From Lineus longissimus (Eukaryota > Nemertea > Pilidiophora > Heteronemertea > Lineidae), in assembly GCF_910592395.1 (NCBI RefSeq), contig NC_088309.1:11968599-12032598 (forward strand): a stretch of 64,000 nt of DNA, given 5' to 3'. Positions 45,346-59,500 of the stretch are shown one piece after another. The notes under the pieces were generated by a model. It was given only the letters and a program-made list of their open reading frames with translations, had not been told where the DNA came from and did no database searches. The translations under genes and the position numbers were made by a program. The first letter of the stretch is position 1; every line of letters begins with the position of its first letter.

Positions 45346-48300
45346 ATGGCCTTCAATAAGTTCATGCACCCAAAAAATCCATATCGCTCAAGGAAACCGG
45401 ATTTCAAAGATCTAGCACTAAAATATGAGGAATTCAGGAAGTACTCAACTCAAGATACTGGAGGAAAGGTTCACCTAGATTTCAAAGCGCCTGAATGTCT
45501 TCGAGCATTGAGCTGGGCATTGCTGAAAAACGACTTTGATATAGACGTCGATATGCCTTTAGAAAGACTCATACCTACCATTCCTCTGAGATTAAATTAT
45601 ATTCTTTGGCTGAAGGATATAATTGGAGAGAAAACTGATGTCCACGGCATTGATATTGGTAGGTGTACGATTGCTTGCCGCAGTCGTCTATCTTTTTACA
45701 TGCTGTCCCCCAGATAAAAGGATGCCTGCCACAAATAAAAAGGATACTTATGCCTGTTACCCAAATCAGAGCTTTCAAACCTTTGAGGTAATTGTAGGGG
45801 GGACGAAGGAGGGGGGCATCAAGGAGCAAATAAAAAGTGAAATGATCCTAAGCCAACATCATGACTTCGAGCTGGGAATATGAGTATCAGAAATTATGAT
45901 TTATAATACAATTCTGGGCAGATGTCGGCACTGGGGAGGCGGGGGGTCAAAAGTTGGTGGCATTTCTATTTCACCGGAACGGGAGAAACGAAATCATCTT
46001 ACTCTTAGTCAATGTCTTATTACAATTTTCCAGACATTCACAGGTGAAAATATAACAATAATTGATGAGTATGTGTTTGTGATTTTATTCCTCTTTATTT
46101 CATAACACATTCTTTTTGGCTGATGAACAGATGTGCTAATGTTTGCATTGAGCCTACTGTCATTCAATATTGAGCCTATGGTTGTCTATCGTCATCTGTC
46201 TCCAGGAAAATTGAATTTTGAAGGTTTTTCCTATGAGTACATTTATAATTATAGAACTTCTGATTTTATCAAATCAGTAAAATATTAGTTATAATACATT
46301 CGTAGACTTGGCTTCATATTCTTTATAGGTTGCGGGGCTTCCTGTGTTTATCCCTTGTTGGCCAGCAAAATGTATGGATGGAAGATGGTGACTACAGAAG
46401 TTGATGACTTGAATCTCACGTATGCAAAACGGAATGTTGAAAAGAATGAAATGGGGGAAAGTATCAGAGGTAAAATCGCTGTGAAAAGTAACAAGGAATT
46501 CATAGCCAGAACACAGGCATTTCAATTCGTTGTTTTAAATCTCCCAACAGACGCAGAGCCACAACTGCACCAAATTGTTCAGCACAGAGCAGATATGGCC
46601 TGCGGAATATTACACAGCTGACGACACTTTGTATCCCAGCTAACTTTTTATCCAACTATTCAACACAGAATGGGTGCATGCTATCCCGAATCTATGCTTG
46701 AAGTATGACCAGAATCTCATCTTTTGTTATAAAAAAAGATGTACTTAAATTATTACTTCGAGGGATGTCTGCATTGCCTTCAGGATCTCTTCAAACCCTG
46801 TTCCACAGTTTTTAGCTTAGCGTTCGCTCTGAACTTGAGGGGGTTCTTCACCAGGGAATATTCCTCCTTCAAGGCGGGTCAAGTGTGTGTTTGCATGCCA
46901 CTATGGTTAGGCGCCAATTGGGTTTATTGGCCTTGTGACTGGGTCTTTGGCCAGAGGTAGACTCAATGCAAGCTACTCATATTTCTCACTTAGTGCGGTC
47001 GTTTGTTTGCCCTGGCATAGATACAAGATATAATACAAGGAACCTCGGTTTTAAGTCTCATTCAAAAGACTGTGAAGAGCCAGGAATTTTATTTCCTTGG
47101 AAGACACGCCGGTTCATCCAGAAATACAATCCAGGGTTCCCCCGGGATCGAACCCTGGCCCTATTGCGTTGATAGAAGCCAGCAGTGTTAACCTCTTAGT
47201 ATGAGGCTTCTCAAAGTACAGTGACACAGCCTTTCTTACACTCGACTCATCTTTTAAAAGTGAATGCAGGGTTTATAATAATAATTTTGCAGTTGTGGAA
47301 GTAAAGGAGGGATCGGGACTGTCGAACCTTCTTGAAACAGAAAACTGCAACTTTGACTTCTGTATGTGTAATCCACCGTTCTTCGAGAGTAATATTGAAG
47401 CATATGGTTTGACATCGTCACGGAAACCAGATCGTGCCGAGCCCAAGTCTGTGAGTACGGCAAGTGAGCATGAGAGCATTGTAGAAGGTGGGGAGGTGGC
47501 ATATGTCCAGCAGATGATAACAGATAGTCTACAGCTACGTAACCGAATCAGGTGAGTACCATTATCTCAATCTCGGGTGAACATTTGGCTCCCTCTCCTT
47601 CAGCATGTATGGATATTGTGATTGATTTTGCAATGTAACTTTGCCAAATTTAATTCATTTTTTCAAGTAAAAGTGTCAATTTTCAGAGTGTATACTACTA
47701 TGTTGGGCAAGAAGAAAAGTGCTGGTGTTCTCAAAAATGAACTACAAACTAAAAAGGTGAGGTTTTCTCAGGATCATTCTCTCATGTATTTTTGCAACTT
47801 AGGTCTTCAAATGTAGTAGTCAACTTCTATATGATTTACGATCCTGATGAAATGACTTTATTTAAAATTGGTTCAAAATCTCAATGTTATCTTGTCTAGA
47901 AATTAGAAATTTATGATAATCTTGCAAGTGTCCCATTTGACACTCTCTCACAATGATGCAAAAGCAAGGTGATTTAGTTGAAATCAACTTTTGTATCACC
48001 ACTGACCAGGGTCAGACCTTGGAATTCATGTACAACTGGTTACAAAAAATCAGATTCTGGATAATCAGAAATGTGCTGGAATTATAGAAAAAAATATTTT
48101 GACTCGACATGCTAGAATCCAGATTGGGTTTAGACTTACTAGTCTCTGCTTGGTATCGATAATTTTGAGAAAGAATGCAAAATCAGCTTGCAGCATGACC
48201 GCCGGTTTGGCTAAAAATCAATTATTTGCTCTTGATTTTGTTGGCAAAGATATCCTTCATCTACATCCAAGAAAAAATTCGCCTTGAAATGAATGGACCT

Positions 48301-50167
48301 AAAGATGAACTTCCTGTTAAGAAAAGAATTTGAAACCATAAAGCAGCAATGTTTCCTTCTTTCTCCAGGATAACCAGTCACCAAGTCGCAGCATTCAAAA
48401 CTTATCAAATTTTAAGCATTCTCAAATTTGAGGTTTCAGATTAAAAATGTGGCCAGCTACACATTTTGTCAAGGGAGAACCATGAGGTGGGGGCTGGCAT
48501 GGTCGTTTGATGAGACAGTGAAGTTTCCAGTAAGTTTCAAAAAGTCCTATCCATCTCATGATCTAATAGTAATACTTCTTGACTGCTGGATTTTGTAAAG
48601 GAAAATGCTTTAGCAGTAAACTTTGGATGTTGGTAAAAATCACTAGAATTATCCAAAATTGGGACAATTTGATAACTTCAGTGGATAAACTATTTGAATT
48701 TTTTTTGGTTGGCAGTCTGCATTCTGAACCTCTTGTGAAGTTTACCTTGTTTTCGTTTTCAGTCCTGTCCCTTCAGTACCCAGAAGAAGCCCCGTCCACA
48801 GCAGCCTCTAGTGTTCACAGTTAAACCTAGTAAAATTGAATGTACTGTTGATAGGATAGGTCAAGAGGTGAAAAAGATAATTGAGGATCTCAAGGTGAGC
48901 ATGTTTTGGCCATTGTTCTTTGACTTTGAGTTGACATTGTATTATGTTGAGGGATCATCTTATGTGAGCCACACCCAGACCCTACTTCGTTGTACAATGT
49001 GTCTGAGATTGATCTGATTTAGTTTTATTTAAACCAGCGTCGGGATATTTTTTTTTAAATTAGTCATCTGTTCTTCCGTATTTTCATTCAAATACTGTGG
49101 ATCGGGCTCACCTGGACTGACTAGGAAACGAACCCAGGACCTCAAAGTGACATGCACTGTTGTTTCCATTGTGCCACTTTGACAACCCTTGTACAATTGA
49201 CCAAGACTACTGTTTAAAAAACACTTGCATGTTGTTTTCACTTAAATATGTGTCGGGTGGACCAGCCAACATTGTATGGTAATAAACTATGTGGACAAGA
49301 CTTTGTGTGCATCAGTTTGTGGCCCAAAACAAACAGCACTTTCTATCTTGTGGATTGCTCTCTTTGGCTTTTGTCTTGATGAGTCTGAAGGAACAGGTTG
49401 CTATACGCATACTTCATGACCACCACTTATTAACTACGGTATTCAGCAGCCTCCTCAGTCAGCGATGTTGAAAATTTTGTTTATTCTTTCAGATTGAACA
49501 TACTGTTGTCATGTCTAGTAGTGTAGTTTGGAGCGTTTCTGCAACTGCTCGGGAGAATACCTGGAGTCATTCACGGCGTAAAAGACGAGAAGAAGCAAGG
49601 AGACAAAGCGAGGGTGGTAAATGTGCCAAATTAGACAGTGGAGAATCGGCTCACCTAGTTGTTGATGAGGGGACCAGCAAGAGTGAGGGAAAAAGTGGAA
49701 CTAAAATTGACTCTGAATTGGGTAAATGTGCCGAAAAAATGAATTCTGATTCTAGTAATGAAGAGCCTAGTGGAGTTGCAGACAATATGGACATTTCTGA
49801 AGTTGACAATGAAGATTCAAATGAGGGAGAAATCGATAGAGACAAAAAGTTATCAGAACAGGACAGTGTTGGCTCTGGGGTATCAAGTGAGGCAAGGACT
49901 GGCAGTTTGGTTCCTATGGTGGATGAAACAGAGAAAACGTGTCCTGATGAATGGATTGAAGAGGGAAATGGTGCTGATTTGGAAAATGCAGCGACGTCTG
50001 CTAAATGTGCTTTAGGGAAGAAGAAGGAAAGTATGCCACTGTTTAAATGTTGGGTTTCTGTCAGGAAAGAAAAACCAGGGATAATACTTGAGATGAAGTG
50101 GATGCGAGGAACTTCAAAGGAAGCCTTGCATCAACTGTTTCAGTACTTCAAAAATCATTTCAGGTGA
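45346..50167 (+). CDS. METTL16: METTL16, RNA N6-adenosine methyltransferase
   Basis: Seven coding exons: 45346-45658, 46329-46469, 47293-47551, 47687-47756, 48440-48529, 48763-48894 and 49493-50167, summing to 1680 nt (559 aa; human 562). It starts MAFNKFMHPKNPYRSRKPDF. The Rossmann methyltransferase core shows PLERLIPTIPLRLNYILWL, the SAM-binding GIDIGCGASCVYPLL, TEVDDLN and the catalytic motif CMCNPPFF (NPPF at about 178-181). FCQGRTMRWGLAWSF follows as in human. After a long acidic, low-complexity linker, the C-terminal region LFKCWVSVRKEKPGIILEMK matches the vertebrate RNA-binding region. The family methylates U6 snRNA and the MAT2A hairpins and controls S-adenosylmethionine supply. The stop at 50165-50167 follows CAGGTGATAAG, a possible donor, so a longer isoform cannot be excluded, but the length already fits. 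Confidence 0.96.
47080..47215 (-). mobile_element. tRNA-derived SINE, minus strand
   Basis: Same family as 23135-23280: shared GAGCCAGGAATTTTATTTCC, CACGCCGGTTCATCCAGAAA and GGGATCGAACCCTGGCCCTA (box B on the minus strand). It lies in METTL16 intron 2. Confidence 0.65.
49070..49200 (-). mobile_element. tRNA-derived SINE fragment, minus strand
   Basis: Minus strand: GTGGCACAATGGAAACAACA (box A-like), GAGGTCCTGGGTTCGTTTCC (box B-like) and CAGTCCAGGTGAGCC. It is related in plan to the other minus-strand SINEs but distinct in sequence. It lies in METTL16 intron 6. Confidence 0.5.
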
Positions 50168-50279
50168 TAAGTCTCTTTATTTTGTATGGTCTTCATTTTG
50201 TATGCTCTTCATTTTGCTTGTTCTGTTCATGATTAGTGAAATCACGATGGTAATTAAACCATTGCTGTTTGAATGAAAT

Positions 50280-51311
50280 GGCCAGGGCCATTGTGCTCAC
50301 CTCATGTGGAGGAAAGATGGATAAAGAGCATGGTCTTGTGTCATGTAGTGTTAGGTTTGATGTAGGTCCAAGCAATTACAATTTCCCCAAAATGGCCAAT
50401 TTACAGTACATTCGACCTCTGTGACCTTGAAAAGTAGGTCAAATCAAAGAAGACCCGGGTGACACATTGAATGGTTGTTAGAATTAGATGTACCTATGAT
50501 ATAAAATTGGTGCCAATCGGGCAAGTCATTACTAGGAATAATGGCATTTTGAAGAATTTAGGATTTGGCCCCCTCCCTGGAGGCCAAACGGCAAATCAGA
50601 TCGCACCAAACTTCGGTACCTGAGATCACCTGACCAAGGGGTACATGTGTACTTAATTTGTGATCAATAGTCATTGCAGTTAAGAAACGTGCCATTGTTA
50701 CGGCCTGACGGCGAATTTACGCCATTTGACCTCTGTGACCTTGACAAGAAGGTCAAATTAAAAACCTGTGTGACATATACTGTATGGTGGTTAGATGTAC
50801 CCATGATATCAAATTGGTGGCAATCGGGCAAGAAGTTAAGGAATAATCACATTTTTAAGGTTTTTGGATTTTGCCCCCTGGTGGTCAAGTGGTGAATCAT
50901 ATTGGACCAAACTTCGGTCCCTGAGATCACCTGACTAAGGGGTAAATGTGTACCAAATTTGGTATCAATAGTCATTGCAGTTTAGAAACGTGCCATCGTT
51001 ACATCCTAACGGCCAATTTACACCATTTGACCTCTGTGACCTTGAAAAGGAGGTCAAATCAAAAACCCGGAGGATATATGATGCACCTTTGCTAGAAGTA
51101 CCTACCATATTTTTTTCAAAATTTCCCGACTACTATTGAGGGAGATATTGCATATTTTCACTTTTAACGTTTGGCCCCCTGGTGGCCAAACCATGAAACG
51201 AATCGGACCGAAACTTGGTCTCCCAGGTGTCATTACATAAGGGTACATGTGTACCAAGTTTCAACTCAATAGCTCTAACAGTTACGAAACGTGCCCTGCT
51301 AACGGACGACG

Positions 51312-51367
<56 letters not shown>

Positions 51368-51420
51368 ACGACGGACGCCACGGTATGGGATAAGCTCACC
51401 TCTGCTAAGAGGTGAGCTAA
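50280..51420 (+). repeat. Dispersed ~300-bp repeat family, full-length-looking array
   Basis: At least three tandem units of the family seen at 1-605 (phrases near 50390, 50690 and 50990). The array is bounded by GTGCTCACCTCATGTGGAGG on the left and, after an ACG microsatellite, by CTCTGCTAAGAGGTGAGCTA on the right, so GCTCACCT and AGGTGAGC face each other at the ends. It has no coding content and lies between the convergent METTL16 and oxidase genes. Confidence 0.75.
51305..51365. repeat. (ACG)n microsatellite
   Basis: About 17 uninterrupted ACG/CGA triplets inside the right end of the dispersed repeat. The arginine-rich open frames over it are artefacts of the triplet period. Confidence 0.95.
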
Positions 51421-51915
51421 AAATGAGAGTTATGAATTTTGCTGCGTTTTTTGGCCAAAGCCAAAACTCATGAAGTTGGCTTGGTCTTCCTCGCGGAAAA
51501 TACCTTCCCCTATTTTCTCAGGCCTTTCGAGGGCATAAGATTGTGTCCACTGTTCCACCATTTTATACCATGAAGAAAACACCATCTATCAGTGGAAATA
51601 CAATACAGAGGGTGTGGTGAGTGGGGAATTTATTGAGTCGAATATAAATTCTAAAATCATAGCAGATTACTAGTAACTGGTTTAATATATGCTATAGACC
51701 AGAAAATAGGAAGGAAGAGATTTTGAATCTCATATATATTGTGAAATATGGTGAAACCGATGCATATTGGAAATGAAAGGATGGCGAAGCCAAATCAGAA
51801 AGTGGTAAGCAATTGATGACAACAGCTATTGTGCCCGAAATTCCGAGTCAAAAAAGTGCCGACGCAAACATCGAAAGTTATGCACAGAGGATGCTGTACA
51901 TTATCAACAATAATA

Positions 51916-52918
51916 CAGTGGAACCCCGGTAACACGACCACCCAAGGGACTAAGCCGAAGTGGTCGTGTTACCGGGGTGGTCGCGTTAGTGAATTTAAGA
52001 ATCATAAGTAGGTTTTCCCGCCAAAACATCGTCCTGCTCTGTGTACATTGACATGCATGAATGACTACGCCACCGGGTGATTCGATAATTTTGTGTGTAT
52101 ATTACGAATAAAAAATCATTTTCTTGAGTGTTTTGCGTTTAATTTGCAACTTATGTAAATGAGTAAATAAACTGACGAGAGCTAATTAGACCAAACATTA
52201 CATTAAAACTTGAGCATGCTAATTAGAACAAGCATGTAATTCACACCATCGGCAGCTGCCCTTCTTGATGTCAAGCTAATATTCCCGCTAACATTGAGAG
52301 AGGTGATGTGAGAAGATGTTGAGAATTCTTCCTGATGTCTTCCTGCTTTAACTTCAGCCAATTTGAACTGGTACTGATTAAATCATCTTTTTAATAACGT
52401 ATTTTATCAACATTACGACGTAGTGAGCATTCTTCACTTGAGTATCGGTACTCTTACTAATCAACATAATTTATTTGTCCTAAAAACTACGTGTGCATGC
52501 CTCTTGACATCATTTAATACTAAATGATGAAAACACAAACCGTGAGTCGAAAAGAAAGTTTATTCTTCATTTTATTTGCGTTTACATTTGATCAAACTCA
52601 CTTACACATCATTTATTTTCATATGGATTCCCATGTGTTCGAGGTGCTAATTATCAACACGGATTTGCGAGAAGGTGCCAATTGATACGATGCGGTCATG
52701 GTTGATTACGGCAATTAGGCCTCATGGTCGCGTTAGCGGGGTTAATTTGCAGTTTGGGACCGACCAAGCTGGTGGTCGCGGTCTGGGTACCGGGGTGGTC
52801 GTGTTAGCGAGGGCCAGTTAATGGGAATTAGAGAGAAAACCATTCGGGACCGGAGAATTTTGGTCGTGTTCGCGGGGTGGTCGCGTTACTGAGGTGGTCG
52901 CCGACCGGGGTTCCACTG
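51916..52918. mobile_element. pogo/Tigger-like non-autonomous element
   Basis: Left end CAGTGGAACCCCGGTAACAC; right end, opposite strand, CAGTGGAACCCCGGTCGGCG. TA flanks both sides. Internally the termini carry several copies of GGTCGTGTTACCGGGGTGGT and GGTCGCGTTAG, in both orientations. The middle (52020-52690) is AT-rich and non-coding. About 1 kb, no transposase. Confidence 0.82.
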
Positions 52919-53525
52919 TATATAATTAATAAACTTCTGTTTTATCATATATGATATATATACTTTTATTGTATGTATATTCATTTTGTTGGTGAAATAT
53001 GATAGGAAATGTTGTGAACTAAGATTAGCACTTTGTGTTTTTAACTGAAAACGCAGATGATTTGCAGTTGCTAATTACAGGTGCGCCACTCCAGGTATGT
53101 CTTGCACACTGAATGAATACTTGTTGTAAAGACAGATTAGCAAATATTATTCATGGTGTTTGTAGATTAGAGTTGAAATTTTAGCGAGTCCTGTTTACAG
53201 TCCACCATTGTCATTTTTACTCGTCATAAAATTGACAGTCATCAATTTTGCTGACACTCGAACCACTGTTCATTTATGAAAATATGAAAAGATGGTCTCT
53301 GCAATACACCAAAATAAAAAGTACCAAATTAACAGAAAAATCAACAGATGTATAAAACTTTATGAGCCTTGAAAATAATCACAGTTACCATAATCCTTTC
53401 TCATTATTTAGCGACTAGAATTTCAATTCCACAGCTGATTTCTGACTGCAAGGTTGCCAATACAGCTGTACAGCTTGTCCACATATAGAATGGTGGAATA
53501 CTGCTATATTAGGAACTATTTAAAA

Positions 53526-56500
53526 CTATTTTTTCACAGCTTTGTCTTCATGAAACCGTGAAATGCGGAATGGAGTCGTATCATAACTTGGCTTGCTATC
53601 TGTAGCCATCTCAGCCATCAGCTTTCCAACTGAGGGGGCAATTTTGAATCCATGACCTGCAACAAAATGAACATTATTCATATAGTAATTTAAAGGTGAC
53701 ATAATTCACAGAAGTACCGGACCATTTAGGCTTGTCTGTTTCCTCAAGACATGTATTGTAACATACTTGTACGTTATCAAAGCTGATGTTCTTACTCTGT
53801 GTGATGTGAGTTTCCATCCAGAATAATCTAAAATGTTCAGTTGGCTATTACTTTGTCTCCTTGAGCCTTACCTGTGAATCCAGTAGCAATCAAGATATTC
53901 TTGTTTTGAGGATGACTGTCGAGGATGAAATCAACATCTTTAGATTTCTGCGGAGTAAAGAGAGTTTTTGTAAATGTTTCTGCATTGTATCCACCCATAT
54001 TCTGTCACATCTCAGTGAATATCTAATGAAGTGATAGGCATCAGGCTATTTGGGGGATATCTAAAAGACATCAGTTTGATATCTATTTGATAACCAATTG
54101 ATGTCCATTTGATATCAATCCAACAAGCAAGGTGTGTTCTGGACATCACCAGATTTTCCCTGTGTATGTTAGATGTCTTAAACAGGAATTCTAAAACACC
54201 TGTGTTTAGAATGAACCACACCTTATGGTCAGGCAACCAAAACCACTAGGGTTGGTGCAAAATATGGAAGCAGTTGAAAAGCATTTTAAAACACATTATT
54301 CGTTGTTTAATTTGAGATGTTTTAGAATAGAACTAGATACCTCACTGTATAGGTATTGCTTGTCTCACTAGCAGTGCTCAGGTGGCGCCAAAAAGTTGGC
54401 CAAATCCTCGACTCGCCCACTGTTCAGGACTACATTTTAGCTCCAACCTTACGGTTTTCGTCAGACAACCAATACCTCAATTTTGGTATCAATTCCTTAA
54501 GTGGAATTGTTAAAATTGCAATTCATCCATCATGTTCATCCATTATGTTCTAGGGATTAATAAATAGGTTATTATTTCACATCAAGGTTAGTTGATCTTT
54601 TTAGAGATAATCATGGACATTGAAATGGCATCTATGTATGCACAAGTCTACTCAGTTGTGAGGTCTACCCTTGCACCCCTTGCCATATTTTAGACAACCA
54701 GGACATATATCATGTACATTTACTTAATTTCACAGCAGATAAAAGTACAGTCGCCTTCAACAACTTCTGAGTTTATTTCAAAGAAAAGAAGAAGTTACAA
54801 GGATCTTACCGTGTACATGCAGTACTCAATGATACTGGGTGTGTCTTCAAGTCCAGGTAAATACTTCCTTATGTAATTGACAACAACCTCCCTATACTGG
54901 TCATGTTGGTCACTGACCGAGTTTCTTGAATCGGGATCACAATACTTAGGTATATTCTGATTGATTGCAACCTTTGAAAATGAAAAACATTTTAAGTGCA
55001 TTTCAAAGTTAATAGATTCAGTGGGAGCAGTTCTTCGAATCATGTACACCGAGATGTGTTGGAAATGTCCTCATCCCTCCCCTAAGGAAAAATTATAAGA
55101 ATGATGAATGGACTCCCTCTGGAGTCTAGTATCCTTAATGCTGTTGATGCCTCTTTTAACTGGTTCGTTCAATGAAAAAACGTCTTAAGAAATGTTTGAC
55201 ACAAGAACCTAGGATTAAGTGTTGTCTGATCTCCCTTTGTAATTAGGCTGAAACAGAATCTTTTACAATCAAAAAGGTTCAAGAAATATCTACAGCAGTA
55301 TAGCATAAACCTGGACATCTTTTGTTGGAATTTGGAAAAATATTATTGTGCAAGTGCAAAAACAAACGGCAAGCTCATGAAAGTGTACGGTGAAGTCTGC
55401 AGTGTGCAGACTCATGCATAACATTACTGCACTGGAACGAGGAAAATGGTTGCTACCCACTGGCCCCCTATCGGGCACTTATACCTGGCAAAAACATATA
55501 TTACAGAGTTTGGCATCAGTTTGTATACACAAAGTTTTTTGTTGAATTAAATCTGCAATTGCACAGTAACGATTGAATTGTATAACCAATGAATCGAACA
55601 GACGAATCATTCGAAAAATTAATAGTTTACAATTTTTCTCTGTCGGATACAACACACAGAAACCATCAGTTTATTCCAAGGCAAATATCTTCCCTGTCAA
55701 AGTCAAAGGAAAAATAGAAAAGTTCAGAAGCCGGCTACCATGAGGCCAATACACCTCCACACAAAGACTAATCATAATGGTACTGGGCTAAGTACAGTGA
55801 TGTGTCCAAGTCCCAATGGACTATTGGATGCTCAGATATTTACCTTACATAGGCCAGGATATTCTAGGGATGGTACAAGGTAGGCAATTCCCTCACTGGA
55901 CCGATGTACTATCACTGGAAAACCGTTCTTGACTGTGTGCTGTTCTGGATCTTTCGATTTCCAGTAATACACTGGTATACTCATTGGCTGCAAAAGGTAC
56001 AAACTATTGACAAGAGGTCTCCGAGCTTCTAAGATTTCCCAGCCCATTGTCCAACTCTAAGATCGGGTGGCCATAAAAAATTTCCCTGACTTGAGGGTTG
56101 ATACTTTTAAGTATTGATACTAAGTTAATACTTATAAATAATGGTCACTGATATAAAGTACACTGTAAAATATAAATAAATTTGGTATGTCCGAAACATT
56201 TTAAAGAGCGTCTACTCTTGTTATTTTAGACTTAAAACGAAATTTGCTCTACCAAACTCTCGGGAATATCTGTCGTATCATAATCTTGAAAAATAATGCC
56301 ATACAAAAAAAAACTGCGCTCAACTGTCCTGCATCACCTGAAACTACATTTGCTGTACCATAATGGGTAAATGAAGTCCAAGCTAGAACTTCCAAGATTT
56401 TTCCAGCTGTTATGATGTGGAACTTACAGTAATGGGTAAATCTAGTCCAAGAGCTTCCGAGACTTTCCCCGCCCAAGGTCCAGCAGTGATGATAATCTTC

Positions 56501-59500
56501 CTGGCGTGGAAATCACCTGCTGTTGTGGAAACCTTGATGGTATCCTTTTCTTGGAGAAGCTCTGTCATCTTTGTTCCATCACGGATTTCGCCTCCATATT
56601 TCTTGACAAGGTTCTGCAAAGGATCATCAAACAAAATACTGTACAATTGATAAATCAACCGAGACTTACCTGTAAGTTGAAGGTTGATTGGAATTCTATC
56701 GAGCTATCGATCACGTGCGGGATCACATGCCCGCCCAAGTTTAATTTTTTGGGTTATGTTGTGATATGATACCCTTCCCGTGATCCCTTTACGTGTTCCT
56801 GAGGCTTTCGACGCTTTAAAGACTGACTGCTGATCTACTACGCGTATCTCGTGACCTAGTGAAGTGATTGATAGTGAGATAGAATTGATATTAATGTTCT
56901 AATGCAATGCCATGAACTTTCTATCCCACAGATGGTACCAGCATCAAGAATGACTATTATCTCATCTGCAAGAGACGACCACTGTGTTAAAGGAGTTGGC
57001 TATCCTGCTATAAGTATAAGGCGTTATCACAGACCACCGTTGCATCTTTGTGTGAAGGACCTGTTAACAAGTGTTGAAAAAACTAGATGCAAGGAGAGTT
57101 GTAATCGTGATACTCTAGATATGAAGATCATGAATCAATTATAGTTAATACTCCAGATATGGACACAATGAGACCAGCAGAGTTGTGATTGCTTCAGCAC
57201 TACTCAAGATATGAATACAATGACTCGATGAGTGGTGATGGTTGAAACACTACTCCAGATATGAAGACAATGAGATGCTGAGAGTGATGTTAGTTAAGAC
57301 ACTAATCCACATATGAAGACAATGACACAATGAGAGTAGTGATTGTCGAAGCACTAATCCACATATGAAGACAATGACACAATGAGAGTAGTGATTGTCG
57401 AAGCACTAATCCACATATGAAGACAATGACACAATGACAGCGGTGATCGTCGAAGCACTAATCCACATATGAAGACAATGACACAATGACAGTGGTGATG
57501 GTCGAGGCAATACTAATATTCCACATGAAGACAATGACACAATGAGAGTGGTGATGGTTGAGGCAATACTAATATTCCACATATGAAGACAATGACACAA
57601 TGACAGTGGTGATGGTTGAGGTACTACTCCAGATATGAAGACAATGAGGGTGGTGTGATGGTCGAGGCAATACTAATATTCCACATGAAGACAATGACAC
57701 AATGAGGGTGGTGATGGTCGAGGCAATACTAATATTCCACATATGAAGACAATGACACAATGACAGTGGTGATGGTCGAGGCAATACTAATATTCCACAT
57801 ATGAAGACAATGACACAATGACAGTGGTGATGGTCGAGGCAATACTAATATTCCACATGAAGACAATGACACAATGAGGGTGGTGATGGTCGAGGCAATA
57901 CTAATATTCCACATATGAAGACAATGACACAATGACAGTGGTGATGGTCGAGGCAATACTAATATTCCACATGCAGACAATGACACAATGAGGGTGGTGA
58001 TGGTCGAGGCAATACTAATATTCCACATATGAAGACAATGACACAATGAGGGTGGTGATGGTCGAGGCAATACTAATATTCCACATATGAAGACAATGAC
58101 ACAATGAGAGTGATGATGGTTGAGGTACTACTCCAGATATGAAGACAATGACACAGTGAGGGTTGAGGTACTACTCCAGATATGAAGACAATGAGGGTGG
58201 TTATGGTCGAGGCAATACTAATATTCCACATATGAAGACAATGACACAATGAGAGTGGTGATGGTTGAGGCAATACTTATATTCCACATATGAAGACAAT
58301 GACACAATGAGAGTGGTGATGGTTGAGGCAATACTAATATTCCACATATGAAGACAATGACACAATGAGAGTGGTGATGGTTGAGGCAATACTTATATTC
58401 CACATATGAAGACAATGACGCAATGAGAGTGGTGATGGTTGAGGCAATACTAATATTCCACATATGAAGACAATGACACAATGAGGGCGGTGATGGTTGA
58501 GGTACTACTCCAGATATGAAGACAATGAGGGTGACGTGATGGTCGAGGCAATACTAATATTCCACATATGAAGACAATGACACAATGAGAGTGGTAATGG
58601 TCGAGGCGATACTAATATTCCACATATGAAGACAATGACACAATGAGGGTGGTGATGGTTGAGGTACTACTCCAGATATGAAGACAATGACACAATGAGG
58701 GTAGTGATGGTCGAGGCAATACTAATATTCCACAAGACAATGACACAATGAGAGTGGTGATGATTGAGGCACTACTCCAGATATGAAGACAATAGCACAA
58801 TGAGAGTGGTGATGATTGAGGCACTACTCAAGATATGAAGACAATGGCACAATGAGATTGGTGATGGTTGAGGCACTACTCCAGATATGAAGACAATGAC
58901 ACAATGAGAGTGGTGATGGTTGAGGCACTACTCCAGATATGAAGACAATAGCACAATGAGCTGAGTGGTGATGATTGAGGCACTACTCAAGATATGAAGA
59001 CAATGGCACAATGAGATTGGTGATGGTTGAGGCACTAATCCAGATATGAAGACAATGACACAATGAGAGTGGTGATGGTTGAGGCACTACTCCAGATATG
59101 AAGACAATGGCACAATTAGTGGTGATGGTCGAGGCACTACTCCAGATATGAAAACAATGACACAATGAGAGTGGTGATGGTTGAGGCACTACTCCAGATA
59201 TGAAGACAATGAAACAATGAGATTGGTGATAATTGAGGCACTACTCCAGTTATGAAGACAATGACTCAATGAGAGTGGTGATGTTTGAGGCTATTCTGAA
59301 TATATGAAGGCAAAGGCACAATGAGAGTGGTGATGATCGAGGCACTACTCCAGATATGAAGACAATAGTAGAATTAGAGTGGTGATGGTTGAAGCACCAT
59401 TCCAGGCCAGATATGAAGACAATGGCACAATAAGAATGGTGATGTTTGAGGCTGTTCTGGATATATGAAGACAAAGACACCATGAGAGTGGAGATGGTTT

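Noticed and set aside
51133-51415. Arginine-rich frames on both strands
   Set aside because: They are translations of an ACG microsatellite inside a dispersed repeat.
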